A program made the translations under genes and the position numbers. From NCBI RefSeq assembly GCF_042676045.1, contig NZ_JBHTJV010000010.1:62001-126000 (forward strand): a stretch of DNA of 64,000 nucleotides. Reading direction: 5' to 3'. Shown here piece by piece: positions 36,099 to 44,656 of the stretch. Source of the DNA: Pseudahrensia aquimaris. GTDB taxonomy: Bacteria > Pseudomonadota > Alphaproteobacteria > Rhizobiales > Rhizobiaceae. The notes beneath the pieces were generated by a model. The model was not told the origin of the DNA, searched no databases, and was given only the letters and a program-made list of their open reading frames with translations. Within the stretch, counting starts at the first letter, position 1; each line of letters begins with the position of its first letter.

Positions 36099-36983
36099 AT
36101 GACATCATCATCACCCGAACTGACGCTGGATATGGGCCAACTGCGAAAGTGGATTGGGCGCACAGAGACTGTTGAAGACCATATCGACGCCCGTCCGGCG
36201 CGCTTGATGGAAGCAACCTTAGACCGCGAGCCATCGGCCAGCATCGGTGATCCCGTGCCTCCATTTTGGCACTATCTCTATTTCAATGCTGAGGTGCCAG
36301 CATCACGCCTTAAGGAGGACGGGCACGAAAAACTGGGTCGCTTTCTACCGCCAATCGATCTGCCGCGCCGCATGTGGGCTGGCGGTCGCGTGACCATCCA
36401 CAAACCTTTGCGTATCGGTCAGCAAGCGACAAAGACATCCATTATTCGCGATGTTATCGCTAAGGAAGGGCGAAGTGGTTCGCTCTGTTTCGTCACTGTG
36501 GAGCACACCTTTGAGGCTGACGGAGAGCATTGCTTCACCGAAGTTCAAGACATCGTCTACCGCGAAATGCCAACCAGCGACAGTACGCCTAAGCAGGGAA
36601 CCCCAGCGCCTCGTGGCGCCGATGCCAGCCGAGTGATCGTTACCGACCCTGTGATGCTCTTTCGATATTCTGCGCTCATATTCTACGGTCACCGCATTCA
36701 CTATGACGCCGACTACACCCGAGATGTTGAGGGCTACCCCGGCCTCGTTGTTCACGGTCCGCTCAGCGTTGCATTGCTTAGCGATTTCGGTGTTGAGCAT
36801 ACAGCCAACCGCACACTGCGTTCGTTTGATATTCGTGCGCACAGCCCGATGTTCTGCGGTGATTCCATACATCTGGAAATGAAGAACGAAGGCGATAGCG
36901 TCAAAACATGGGCGCGTGGTGACGATGGCACATTGTGCATGGCCGTCTCTCTTAATTTTGATTCTGAAAAAGAAGGCATCTAA
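36099..36983 (+). CDS. FAS1-like/MaoC dehydratase (mesaconyl-C4-CoA or itaconyl-CoA hydratase type)
   Basis: The 294-residue protein is a double hot-dog hydratase. The N-terminal FAS1-like half has WHYLYFNAEVPAS, and the C-terminal MaoC half has HYDADYTRDVEGYPGLVVHG, with the catalytic Asp and His near 203-219. This arrangement is typical of mesaconyl-C4-CoA and itaconyl-CoA hydratases, which act on branched C5 dicarboxylyl-CoA. In this operon it probably supplies the hydration step that the glutamate-less crotonase beside it cannot. The precise acyl group is unknown. Confidence 0.85.
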   Translation: MTSSSPELTLDMGQLRKWIGRTETVEDHIDARPARLMEATLDREPSASIGDPVPPFWHYLYFNAEVPASRLKEDGHEKLGRFLPPIDLPRRMWAGGRVTIHKPLRIGQQATKTSIIRDVIAKEGRSGSLCFVTVEHTFEADGEHCFTEVQDIVYREMPTSDSTPKQGTPAPRGADASRVIVTDPVMLFRYSALIFYGHRIHYDADYTRDVEGYPGLVVHGPLSVALLSDFGVEHTANRTLRSFDIRAHSPMFCGDSIHLEMKNEGDSVKTWARGDDGTLCMAVSLNFDSEKEGI

Positions 36984-36987
36984 GCCC

Positions 36988-38520
36988 GTGGCAAACCCTC
37001 TTTATGACGCGCTGCTCGCGTCCGCCCAAAACGATGACAACATCTTTCTGCATCTGCCTGACGGCTCAACTGTTTCTTACGCACAATTCAATAAGGATAC
37101 CGCCAAGGCGGCCAATCTCCTGAAAGACATTGGTTTGGTCGCGGGCGACAGGCTGGCTTTACAGGTTGAAAAATCCCAATCGGCTCTTTCCATCTATGCA
37201 GCTTGTTTGATGAGTGGCGTGGTTTTCCTTCCTCTGAACACGGCCTACACCGCACAAGAAATCAGCTATTTCCTCAATGACGCCACCCCGTGTCTGTTTG
37301 TCTGCGACCCTGCCTCCTTTAAGGCTTATGAGCCTTTGGCGAAGGCGATTGGGGCAGAGTGTCTTACCTTGAGTGGAAAGGGAGAAGGTACTTTTCAAAA
37401 GCGTGTGCAGACGATGGGCGACCACTTCGTTGCAGCCGAACGGGATAGTGATGATGTCGCTGCTCTTCTCTACACATCCGGCACAACCGGCCGCTCAAAA
37501 GGCGCGATGCTGACTCACAACAACTTGCTCTCAAACGCCCAGGCATTGTGCGATCTTTGGCGCATCACGAAAGACGACACACTGCTGCACGCACTGCCGA
37601 TCTTTCACGCCCATGGCCTTTTCGTCGCGCTTAACACGACCTTGCTGGCACGTGCCAAGATGATTTTCTTACCCGGCTTTTCGATTGATCTGGTCTTGGA
37701 TGCTTTGCCCAAGGCTAGCACGATGATGGGCGTGCCAACTTTCTACACACGCCTGTTGGATGAGCCACGTTTTTCGGCTGATCTCGTGTCCAACATGCGC
37801 CTTTTCGTTTCTGGCAGTGCACCACTTCTGGCGGAGACCCATGAAGCGTTTGAGCAACGCACCGGCCACCGCATTCTGGAACGCTACGGCATGACCGAGA
37901 CATCCATGAACACATCAAATCCTTATGAGGGAGAGCGTCGCGCAGGCACAGTGGGTTTTCCGCTGCCTGGTGTGCATGTGCGCATCACCGATGGCGCACA
38001 AGGTGCCGAAGTGGCCGAAGGCGAAATCGGCATGGTGGAGGTCAAAGGCCCCAACGTATTCAAAGGATATTGGAACATGCCTGAAAAAACTCGAGAAGAA
38101 TTGCGCCCAAATGGTTATCTCATCACGGGCGATCTCGGTCGCATTGACGAAGATGGCTATCTGCACATTGTTGGTCGCAACAAAGATCTCGTGATTTCTG
38201 GTGGGTACAACGTCTATCCCAAAGAAGTGGAATTGGTGATCGACAAAGAGGATTGGGTGCGTGAATCCGCCGTTTTTGGCGTGCCGCATCCAGATTTCGG
38301 CGAGGCGGTTGTTGCGGTCACAGTCGTGGAAGCAAACGCCAGCAGCGACAAAGAAGGTTTGAAAACCCGGCTCTCCGGCCAACTGGCAAACTACAAGCGC
38401 CCTAAAGCTGTTTTCGAGGTCGATGAATTGCCCCGCAATTCTATGGGCAAAGTTCAAAAAAATGTCCTGCGAAACACCTATGCAGACCTGTTCGCCAAGC
38501 CGGAAGCGGTCGGCATGTAA
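36988..38520 (+). CDS. matB: Malonyl-CoA synthetase-like (MatB-type) acyl-CoA ligase
   Basis: The 510-residue adenylate-forming enzyme has the P-loop YTSGTTGRSKGAM, RYGMTETSMNTSNPY and the late PRNSMGKVQKN motif with the catalytic Lys. The stretch from LLYTSGTT through ISGGYNVYPKE closely resembles rhizobial MatB, which makes malonyl-CoA from malonate. The start is a GTG at 36988, 4 bp after the MaoC gene stop. No malonyl-CoA decarboxylase gene lies in the window. A related dicarboxylate such as methylmalonate is an alternative substrate. Confidence 0.87.
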   Translation: MANPLYDALLASAQNDDNIFLHLPDGSTVSYAQFNKDTAKAANLLKDIGLVAGDRLALQVEKSQSALSIYAACLMSGVVFLPLNTAYTAQEISYFLNDATPCLFVCDPASFKAYEPLAKAIGAECLTLSGKGEGTFQKRVQTMGDHFVAAERDSDDVAALLYTSGTTGRSKGAMLTHNNLLSNAQALCDLWRITKDDTLLHALPIFHAHGLFVALNTTLLARAKMIFLPGFSIDLVLDALPKASTMMGVPTFYTRLLDEPRFSADLVSNMRLFVSGSAPLLAETHEAFEQRTGHRILERYGMTETSMNTSNPYEGERRAGTVGFPLPGVHVRITDGAQGAEVAEGEIGMVEVKGPNVFKGYWNMPEKTREELRPNGYLITGDLGRIDEDGYLHIVGRNKDLVISGGYNVYPKEVELVIDKEDWVRESAVFGVPHPDFGEAVVAVTVVEANASSDKEGLKTRLSGQLANYKRPKAVFEVDELPRNSMGKVQKNVLRNTYADLFAKPEAVGM

Positions 38521-38521
38521 T

Positions 38522-39787
38522 TCACACTCGTCTCGCCAATTGCGCTTCCAGCGCAACCGCGCAGTCTATCAAATGCCAGTCGGACCATTTCGGTCCCATC
38601 AATTGAACCGAAGCAGGTCGCTCGTTTGCTCTCAGTGACACAGGCACGGCAATTGCAGGGAAACCGGCTGCATTGGCGGGTGCTGTGAAGTCTGCAAGGT
38701 TTGGTGGCGCACTTGTAAACGCGGGTATGGCTCGCTGTGGCGTCGTTGGAGTTAGCAGAAAATCCACGGTGTGAAACGCGTGTTGAAAGCCAGCGCTGGC
38801 TCGCCTCATTTCGCCCACAGCAGCAGCAAGTTTTGGCGCTGGCACAGAACGCCCGTATTCCAGCATTTTGCGGGTGCTCTCGGAAAACGCTTCTTTTTTC
38901 TGAAGGTCTTTGGCCAAAGCCAGTGCGGCTTCTGCTTCAAGATAAAGAAAACTAGCTTTCCGCAGTGCCGATGGCGACCAGTGAGGAACGGTAACAGGAA
39001 CGATCTGAAAACCGCAATCTTTCAAAGTCGATCTGGCAAGTGCCAGAGCTGAAAGCGTAGCTTCTTCGCAGTCTACTGCTTCAATGTTACTTGGCACCCC
39101 AATTCGAATTGTCTTTGGCAGCGCTCGTCCTTGCAAGTCATCCGGAGCAGACAACGTGTTTGGATCATCAGGATCAGGTGCAACAAGTATGTCGAACACC
39201 GATTTGAGGTGAGATGCTGTTGCTGCCATTGGACCAACGGTATCCAGACTTGGAGCAAGCGGCACGATGCCCGACATCCCGATCAAACCGTGCGTCGGCT
39301 TTAGCCCAACAATCCCACACCACGATGCAGGGTTGCGAATGGAGCCAAGCGTGTCCGTGCCCAACGCCAGATCCACAACGCCGCTTGCAACCGCTGCCGC
39401 GCTCCCCCCAGAGCTGCCACCGGTGCTGTAGCCTTGCGCCGATGGATTGTCGGTGCGGCCGAAATGAGGGTTTTCCGTCACACCACCAAGCGCCGCTTCG
39501 TCCATGTTAAGTCCGGGCACTAAACTAGCGCCATGCTCTAACATCTGCCGGACGACATGAGCGTGCTCATCGCATTGTTCATTATGACGGTGGCCCATGC
39601 CGGCCTTCCGGGCATAACCTTCAACGGCGATGTTGTCCTTCACCCCAATGCACAGACTGGACAGCGCACCTTCATTTGATGATTCAACAACAGCAGGTTT
39701 TGGTAATCCCGTATCGCCAAAGATGTTGAACTTTTTTTGAGCCGCACGCAGCCGATCTTCCAACTTCGGTAATGCCAGATCGCTCAT
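38522..39787 (-). CDS. Amidase signature family amidohydrolase
   Basis: The 421-residue protein has the amidase signature triad: Lys 50 in CIGVKDNI, the cis-Ser in GYSTGGSSGGSAAAVASG and the nucleophilic Ser 149 in GTDTLGSIRNPAS. The last has Leu in place of the first Gly of the usual TGGS sequence. At about 420 residues it is on the short side for the family, which suits small amides rather than glutaminyl-tRNA. It converges on the ligase gene and is co-transcribed with the GntR gene (ATGA overlap). It could act on the amide made by the NodB-type hydrolase, but this is only context-based. Confidence 0.86.
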   Translation of the reverse strand: MSDLALPKLEDRLRAAQKKFNIFGDTGLPKPAVVESSNEGALSSLCIGVKDNIAVEGYARKAGMGHRHNEQCDEHAHVVRQMLEHGASLVPGLNMDEAALGGVTENPHFGRTDNPSAQGYSTGGSSGGSAAAVASGVVDLALGTDTLGSIRNPASWCGIVGLKPTHGLIGMSGIVPLAPSLDTVGPMAATASHLKSVFDILVAPDPDDPNTLSAPDDLQGRALPKTIRIGVPSNIEAVDCEEATLSALALARSTLKDCGFQIVPVTVPHWSPSALRKASFLYLEAEAALALAKDLQKKEAFSESTRKMLEYGRSVPAPKLAAAVGEMRRASAGFQHAFHTVDFLLTPTTPQRAIPAFTSAPPNLADFTAPANAAGFPAIAVPVSLRANERPASVQLMGPKWSDWHLIDCAVALEAQLARRV

Positions 39788-40488
39788 TTTGATGCAGGCT
39801 CGTCTTTAGCATCGTCCTGCGCCTTACCCGCCGCCGTTTGCGCAGCGCGAATATGGGTTCGCATAGCCGAACCCGCCCATTCCGGAGACTTCGCGCGGAT
39901 GGCATCGGCGATTTCGCGGTGGTGGCCTGCGCTACGGATCAGTTCTTCCTCGCTGTAGCGGCGATAGGTGCGCACGACCATTCCAACGTCAAACGCCATC
40001 GTCATCAACGCGCTAAGGCGCGGAGAGCGGGCGGCCTGTGCGATGGTGCGGTGAAAGGCTTCATTGGCCTCGGTGATGCGTGCATATTCGTCTTCGTTTT
40101 TGGGCGGTGTGAGGCTGGCGATCTCCTCACTGTATTGCGTGATCAGCGCGACCTCTTCGTCGGTCGCCAGCATGGCTGCCCGCTCGCAGGCGTAGCTCTC
40201 CAACATCTGGCGGATGTCAAAGGCTTGCTTCATCTCGTCTTCAGGGAAACGTGCAACGCGGGTAGTGTATCCGCTTTGACGCACGATAAACCCTTCATGA
40301 GTCAAGCGGCGGATGGCATCCCGCACCGGCGTTCGGCTCAGGCCAAGGACGCGCGAAAGCCGCTCTTCCGTCAAGCGTTCGCCTTCAGCCAGTGCACCGC
40401 TAACGATGTCTGAACGTATCGAACGATAAGCGTATTCAGCGGCTGCGAGTTTGTTGGGCTGCGAAGGCACTAACTCTCCCGTGTCCAA
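39784..40488 (-). CDS. GntR-family regulator, FadR/FCD subfamily
   Basis: The 234-residue protein has an N-terminal winged HTH (ALAEGERLTEERLSRVLGLSRTPVRDAIRRL). A helical FCD effector domain follows (FDIRQMLESYACERAAML, ANEAFHRTIAQAARSPRL) with the Asp/His residues that usually bind metal. It is divergent to the M20 gene across 271 bp and overlaps the downstream amidase gene by 4 bp. It likely represses amidase and M20 genes and may also act on the 23.9-38.5 kb operons. Effectors of this subfamily are usually carboxylic acids. Confidence 0.88.
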   Translation of the reverse strand: MDTGELVPSQPNKLAAAEYAYRSIRSDIVSGALAEGERLTEERLSRVLGLSRTPVRDAIRRLTHEGFIVRQSGYTTRVARFPEDEMKQAFDIRQMLESYACERAAMLATDEEVALITQYSEEIASLTPPKNEDEYARITEANEAFHRTIAQAARSPRLSALMTMAFDVGMVVRTYRRYSEEELIRSAGHHREIADAIRAKSPEWAGSAMRTHIRAAQTAAGKAQDDAKDEPASK

Positions 40489-40759
40489 TGTTCTGGATCA
40501 ATTATTAGAACGCGCGTGGAATGCCGCAACGCTATCTGCATAAGTATCCCAATTTTCTTTCGCTGCGTCCATTGGGGTGAATATCAATTCGAATAAACAA
40601 AGCCATAATACATCTATGGCGGTGCCTAAGAAGGGAGAGCAGCCGTCGATATAGCCGGTTGATCGTGCTTGGAAATTCTCACACAGCACCTATGGCATGG
40701 CGCATACTTCTGTCATGATCGTAGCAATGAGTTAAGCCGGACCGGCTTGGAGAACGGCC
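40489..40759. promoter_or_regulatory. Divergent gntR/M20 intergenic region with inverted repeats
   Basis: The 271-bp region holds a perfect repeat AAGCCGG-A-CCGGCTT at 40734-40748, directly before the M20 ribosome-binding site (GGAGAA, 40749-40754). A second repeat, GCCATA-N7-TATGGC, lies at 40602-40620. Both are plausible regulator sites; the first could also fold in the mRNA and hide the ribosome-binding site. No convincing small gene is present here. Confidence 0.5.
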
Positions 40760-41923
40760 ATGAAAACCGAACGCCACTTTGCGGCCATGCGAGATTGGCG
40801 CCATGATTTCCACCGCCACCCCGAACTTGGCTTTAAAGAGCATCGCACCAGCGCAGAGGTTGCGCGCCTTTTGGAAACATTTGGCCTTGATGTGACCACC
40901 GGCATAGGCGGCACTGGCGTTATTGGTGTTCTGCAAAAGGGGAACGCAACACGCAGCATCGGCCTTCGGGCTGACATGGACGCACTGCCCATCACTGAAA
41001 AAAATGTGTTTGATCACCGTTCCGCTTCAGCCGGCAAGATGCACGCCTGCGGGCACGATGGTCATACCGCGATGTTGCTTGGCGCTGCACGTCATTTGGC
41101 CGAGGATAGTGATTTCAGCGGACGTGTTGTGTTCATTTTTCAACCAGCTGAAGAGCATGGAAAGGGCGGCCCCGCCATGTTGGCCGATGGCGTGTTTGAC
41201 CGCTTTGACGTCGACGACGTTTATGGAATGCATAACATGCCGGGCCTGCCTGTGGGCAGTTTCGCGTTGCGTCAGGGGGTGATGATGGCGAGCGAGGCGC
41301 TGTTTGAGATCAACATAGAAGGGCAGGGCGGCCACGCTGCCATGCCCCATCACGGCGCAGACGCTTTGGTCATCGGTGCGGAAATCGTCATGGCGTTGCA
41401 AACCATCGTTTCGCGTAAGCTAGATCCCGGATTGAACGGCGTCGTATCGGTTACCGATTTCACCACGGACGGCCAGCGCAATATCTTACCAGGTCACGCC
41501 CGCCTGACAGGCGATGCGCGTGCACTTTCTGTGACCGCCAACGAGCGCATCGAAGAAGCGATGCGGCAGATCGTTGACGGCATTTGCGCGGCTCATGGGG
41601 TGACAGGGAATGTATCTTACGAGACGGTTTTCGAGGTGCTGGAAAACTCACTGGTTCCTTTTGAAAAGGCAGTATCCGCGGCGCGCACATTAGTTGAGGC
41701 GGATAACGTGAATTCCGACGCCCCGCCTTTGTTGGGATCAGAAGACTTCGCCCATTTCGCCAAAGCGCGTCCCGGCTGTTTCATTTTGGCAGGCAATGGC
41801 ACCCACGGCCCACATGCCAAGCCGCTCCACTCCGCTGACTATGATTTTAACGACGACCTCCTCGTTCCCGGTTCGTCATTCTGGGTGCAGTTGGTTGAGC
41901 AGGAGTTGATGGCCGATGGCTGA
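40760..41923 (+). CDS. M20D family amidohydrolase (hippurate hydrolase/IAA-amino-acid hydrolase type)
   Basis: The 387-residue metallohydrolase has the metal-binding segments HACGHDGHTAML, FQPAEEHGKGGPAM, YGMHNMP and the late LHSADYDFND. It cleaves N-acyl or amide bonds of small carboxylates such as hippurate or N-acetyl amino acids. Start and ribosome-binding site are clear, with a hairpin-forming inverted repeat just upstream. It overlaps the KDG kinase gene by 8 bp, so the two are co-translated despite belonging to different pathways. It is divergent from gntR, its probable regulator. Confidence 0.88.
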   Translation: MKTERHFAAMRDWRHDFHRHPELGFKEHRTSAEVARLLETFGLDVTTGIGGTGVIGVLQKGNATRSIGLRADMDALPITEKNVFDHRSASAGKMHACGHDGHTAMLLGAARHLAEDSDFSGRVVFIFQPAEEHGKGGPAMLADGVFDRFDVDDVYGMHNMPGLPVGSFALRQGVMMASEALFEINIEGQGGHAAMPHHGADALVIGAEIVMALQTIVSRKLDPGLNGVVSVTDFTTDGQRNILPGHARLTGDARALSVTANERIEEAMRQIVDGICAAHGVTGNVSYETVFEVLENSLVPFEKAVSAARTLVEADNVNSDAPPLLGSEDFAHFAKARPGCFILAGNGTHGPHAKPLHSADYDFNDDLLVPGSSFWVQLVEQELMADG

Positions 41924-42815
41924 ACCGCTTGATCTTCTGGCTATTGGCGAGGTGATGGCAGAAATTCGCCAAGACGCTGATGTTGGATTTCAAGTTGGGT
42001 TCGCTGGCGATACATACAACACCGCAGTCTATTGCGCCCGTGCAAGAGGTCGGGCTGGTTCGGTGGCCTATTTCAGCCGCGTGGGCACAGACCCTTTGTC
42101 CGAACAATTCATGAAGCAGGCAGAAGCTGAAGATCTCGACACGCGCTATATAACATCAATCGAAGAACGTCCCATTGGCATTTACGCCGTCGCTACAGAT
42201 GCAACTGGCGAGCGCAGCTTCTCCTATTGGCGCGACAGTTCAGCAGCCCGCACGCTCTTTGCTGAAGCGGATGAAAATTTGCCTGTTGCTCGCATCACCT
42301 ATTTGTCGGGCATCACGCTGGCGATCATGGAGCCGTCTGCCCGACGACGGCTAATGGACAAGCTCGCTAAGCTTTCATCGACAGGCGAAACACAGGTGGC
42401 CTTTGATTCCAACTATCGCCCGAAGCTGTGGGAAAACGCAGATGTCGCTCGCGATGTCATGGATGAAATGTGGGCGCTGACCGATATCGCGCTACCTTCC
42501 GTGGATGATGAAATGGCCCTGTTCGGTGACAGCAGCGAGGGTGATGTGGTCAAACGGTTCGCCAGTCGTGCTTGGAAAGCCTGCGCCATAAAGCGCGGCG
42601 TTCAAGGCCCGATCTCACCCACTTTGCCGCAACGCGATACGCCGCGATTCACGCCCGCACCCAAAGTCGTGGACACCACCGCCGCTGGAGACAGCTTCAA
42701 TGCGGGATATTTGGCCGCCTTCCTTGATGGAGAGACAGAACAAGCCTGCATGCTTGCAGGCCACGCTCTTGCAAAACTGGTCGTTGCCAGCCCCGGCGCT
42801 ATTATTGCGCGTTAA
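41916..42815 (+). CDS. kdgK: 2-keto-3-deoxygluconate kinase (PfkB family)
   Basis: The 299-residue sugar kinase begins LDLLAIGEVMAEI and has VDTTAAGDSFNAGYLAAFL, the PfkB anion-hole/catalytic-base motif with Ala in the usual Gly-Ala-Gly-Asp position. The N-terminal GFAGDTYNTAVYCAR segment is typical of KdgK. It phosphorylates 2-keto-3-deoxygluconate, feeding a KDPG aldolase not seen in this window. The start overlaps the M20 gene by 8 bp. Its 3' end overlaps the convergent EamA gene by 14 bp. Confidence 0.85.
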   Translation: MAEPLDLLAIGEVMAEIRQDADVGFQVGFAGDTYNTAVYCARARGRAGSVAYFSRVGTDPLSEQFMKQAEAEDLDTRYITSIEERPIGIYAVATDATGERSFSYWRDSSAARTLFAEADENLPVARITYLSGITLAIMEPSARRRLMDKLAKLSSTGETQVAFDSNYRPKLWENADVARDVMDEMWALTDIALPSVDDEMALFGDSSEGDVVKRFASRAWKACAIKRGVQGPISPTLPQRDTPRFTPAPKVVDTTAAGDSFNAGYLAAFLDGETEQACMLAGHALAKLVVASPGAIIAR

Positions 42816-43752
42816 ATGGCTTCGCCCGTTCTCGAGCCCAAATTACCAAGCCTGCAATGGTGATGATAATCGCTCCCAAGATTGTCCAACGATCCGGTAG
42901 GTGATCGAACAGAAAATAGCTCCAGATCGTCAAATAGATAATGAACGAGTAGGAGTAGGGCGAAAGCGTGCTGGCGGTCGCGAAGCGGAAGGCGTTTGTG
43001 AGCAATTGGTGTCCGGCCCAGCCCCAGAAGCCAAGGCTGAACAACAGCACCCATTGCGCGCCGGTCTCGGGGTTTGTCCATGTCCACACGGCAAAAGGAG
43101 CAAGCGCCACAACGCCAACAAGGCCGGTGAAAAACTGCATCATATTGGTGGAGACTTCACCCGCCAGTCTGCGTGTTAAAATCGAGTAGAGGGCAAAACT
43201 GAGCGCTGACAGCACAGACGCGATGGCGGCTGGGTGAAATCCTTCGTCAAACGGCCGCACGGCAAACAGAATGCCGACAAAGCCCAGCATGATCGCTCCC
43301 CAACGCCACACCCCAACACGCTCACCAAGCAGTGGCCAAGATAGAACGCAAACCCAAATCGGTGCAGAGAACAGAATCGTCGATGTGAGCGTGAGCGGGA
43401 GGTAGTGCAGAGCGAAAAAGTTCAGCACTGTGGAAAGCATCAACAACAAGCTGCGCAATGCCACTAAGCCCAGTTGCCGTCCGCCCAAGCCGCCACCGTT
43501 CAACGCCTCGCGCCCCACAAGCGTGGTTGAAATGATGAAGTGGCCGAAATAGCGCATAAATGACAATTGCAGCGCTGGAATACCTGCAATCGCCAGCCAC
43601 TTCACACTCGTATCAATGAACGAGAACATCAAATATGCCATCAGCATTAGCGCAATACCGAACGCCGCTCGGTCTTCGCGCTTTGCGGGCTGAATGCTGG
43701 TGGCTGGAGCGGGCAAACCGCTATTTCTTCGCAATAGCAAACATTTCGGCAA
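42802..43752 (-). CDS. DMT-superfamily EamA transporter
   Basis: The 316-residue protein has about ten membrane segments and two EamA repeats: AYLMFSFIDTSVKWLAIAGI and, in the second half, FALYSILTRRLAGEV. It is probably a small-molecule exporter or importer. With the ATG at 43752 it overlaps the upstream dehydrogenase gene by 32 bp, and the 28 residues before the first helix are not clearly family-like, so the true start may be an alternative codon further in. It is the last gene of the leftward TRAP operon. Confidence 0.82.
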   Translation of the reverse strand: MPKCLLLRRNSGLPAPATSIQPAKREDRAAFGIALMLMAYLMFSFIDTSVKWLAIAGIPALQLSFMRYFGHFIISTTLVGREALNGGGLGGRQLGLVALRSLLLMLSTVLNFFALHYLPLTLTSTILFSAPIWVCVLSWPLLGERVGVWRWGAIMLGFVGILFAVRPFDEGFHPAAIASVLSALSFALYSILTRRLAGEVSTNMMQFFTGLVGVVALAPFAVWTWTNPETGAQWVLLFSLGFWGWAGHQLLTNAFRFATASTLSPYSYSFIIYLTIWSYFLFDHLPDRWTILGAIIITIAGLVIWARERAKPFNAQ

Positions 43753-44617
43753 AGAAGTCGACCATTTCAGACACCATCGCCTCTCCTTTGCCTTGCGCTA
43801 CAGCAAGGCCAAGCGCTTGCTTTGGCGCGACCGACATGAGGCTTGTCACACCAGCGTCGTCCGCCATTGTAGAATAGTAGCCAACGTCCTTGCGGGCGTT
43901 CTTGATGGCAAAGGCCAGCTGGGCTGGATCGCCGTCCACCGCATAGCCTTTGACGAAATCCATCATACCGGAGCGCAACGGCCCGGCAGCCATGACATTG
44001 TAGAGTGTCTCGCGCTCCACTCCTGCCGTGTCTGCCATAGCGAAAGCCTCCGACATGGTGGTAGCGACAGCCATGCCAAAGAAATTATTGATGAGCTTTA
44101 CGGTGTGCCCCGCTCCGAGCGGGCCGAGGTGGAAGATGTTTTCGCCAAGATCTTCCAAGACGGGCTTCACTTTCTCAAATGTTTCAGGATCACCCGCACC
44201 CATAATATTGAGCAAACCGTCGATCGCGTGGGCTGGAGTTCTGCCAAGAGGTGCATCCATGAAGCCAGCGCCCTTCTCGATAGCTAACGCTCCGAGCATG
44301 CGTGTCGAGGCGGGTAGCGATGTACCGAAATCGATAACAGTCTTGCCCTTGGACAATCCGGCCAATACGCCATCATCACCCATCATTCGCGCTTCCACGC
44401 TGGCGGAAGTATCCATGCACAACATGATGATATCGCTGGATTCCGCGATTTCGCGGGCGGTCTTAACCTCGGTTGCGCCACGGGTAATGGCTGCATCCAC
44501 GTTGGTGCGACTACGGTTTGCCATCACGGTCAGCAAATAGCCCTTGGCCTGCAAGCGTTGCACCATAGCGTCGCCCATTAGGCCGAGGCCGATGAAGCCG
44601 ATTGTCGGTTTGGTCAT
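43721..44617 (-). CDS. NAD(P)-dependent beta-hydroxyacid dehydrogenase (3-HIBADH family)
   Basis: The 298-residue protein has GLGLMGDAMV near the N terminus, FMDAPLGRTPAHAI (substrate loop), and GAGHTVKLINNFFGMAV with the catalytic Lys and the KxxNN motif complete. It belongs to the GarR/3-HIBADH/tartronate-semialdehyde reductase family. In the TRAP operon it likely handles a small hydroxy or aldehyde acid formed from sugar-acid breakdown. It is a paralogue in family, though not in detail, of the gene at 19.9-20.8 kb. Confidence 0.85.
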   Translation of the reverse strand: MTKPTIGFIGLGLMGDAMVQRLQAKGYLLTVMANRSRTNVDAAITRGATEVKTAREIAESSDIIMLCMDTSASVEARMMGDDGVLAGLSKGKTVIDFGTSLPASTRMLGALAIEKGAGFMDAPLGRTPAHAIDGLLNIMGAGDPETFEKVKPVLEDLGENIFHLGPLGAGHTVKLINNFFGMAVATTMSEAFAMADTAGVERETLYNVMAAGPLRSGMMDFVKGYAVDGDPAQLAFAIKNARKDVGYYSTMADDAGVTSLMSVAPKQALGLAVAQGKGEAMVSEMVDFFAEMFAIAKK

Positions 44618-44656
44618 CTAAAATATCCCTTTGCTCAATTCTGTATGTTCAGGTGT

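Noticed and set aside
40498..40689. 63-codon open frame on the minus strand between gntR and the M20 gene
   Set aside because: It has no family likeness, no good ribosome-binding site and lies across candidate operator repeats.
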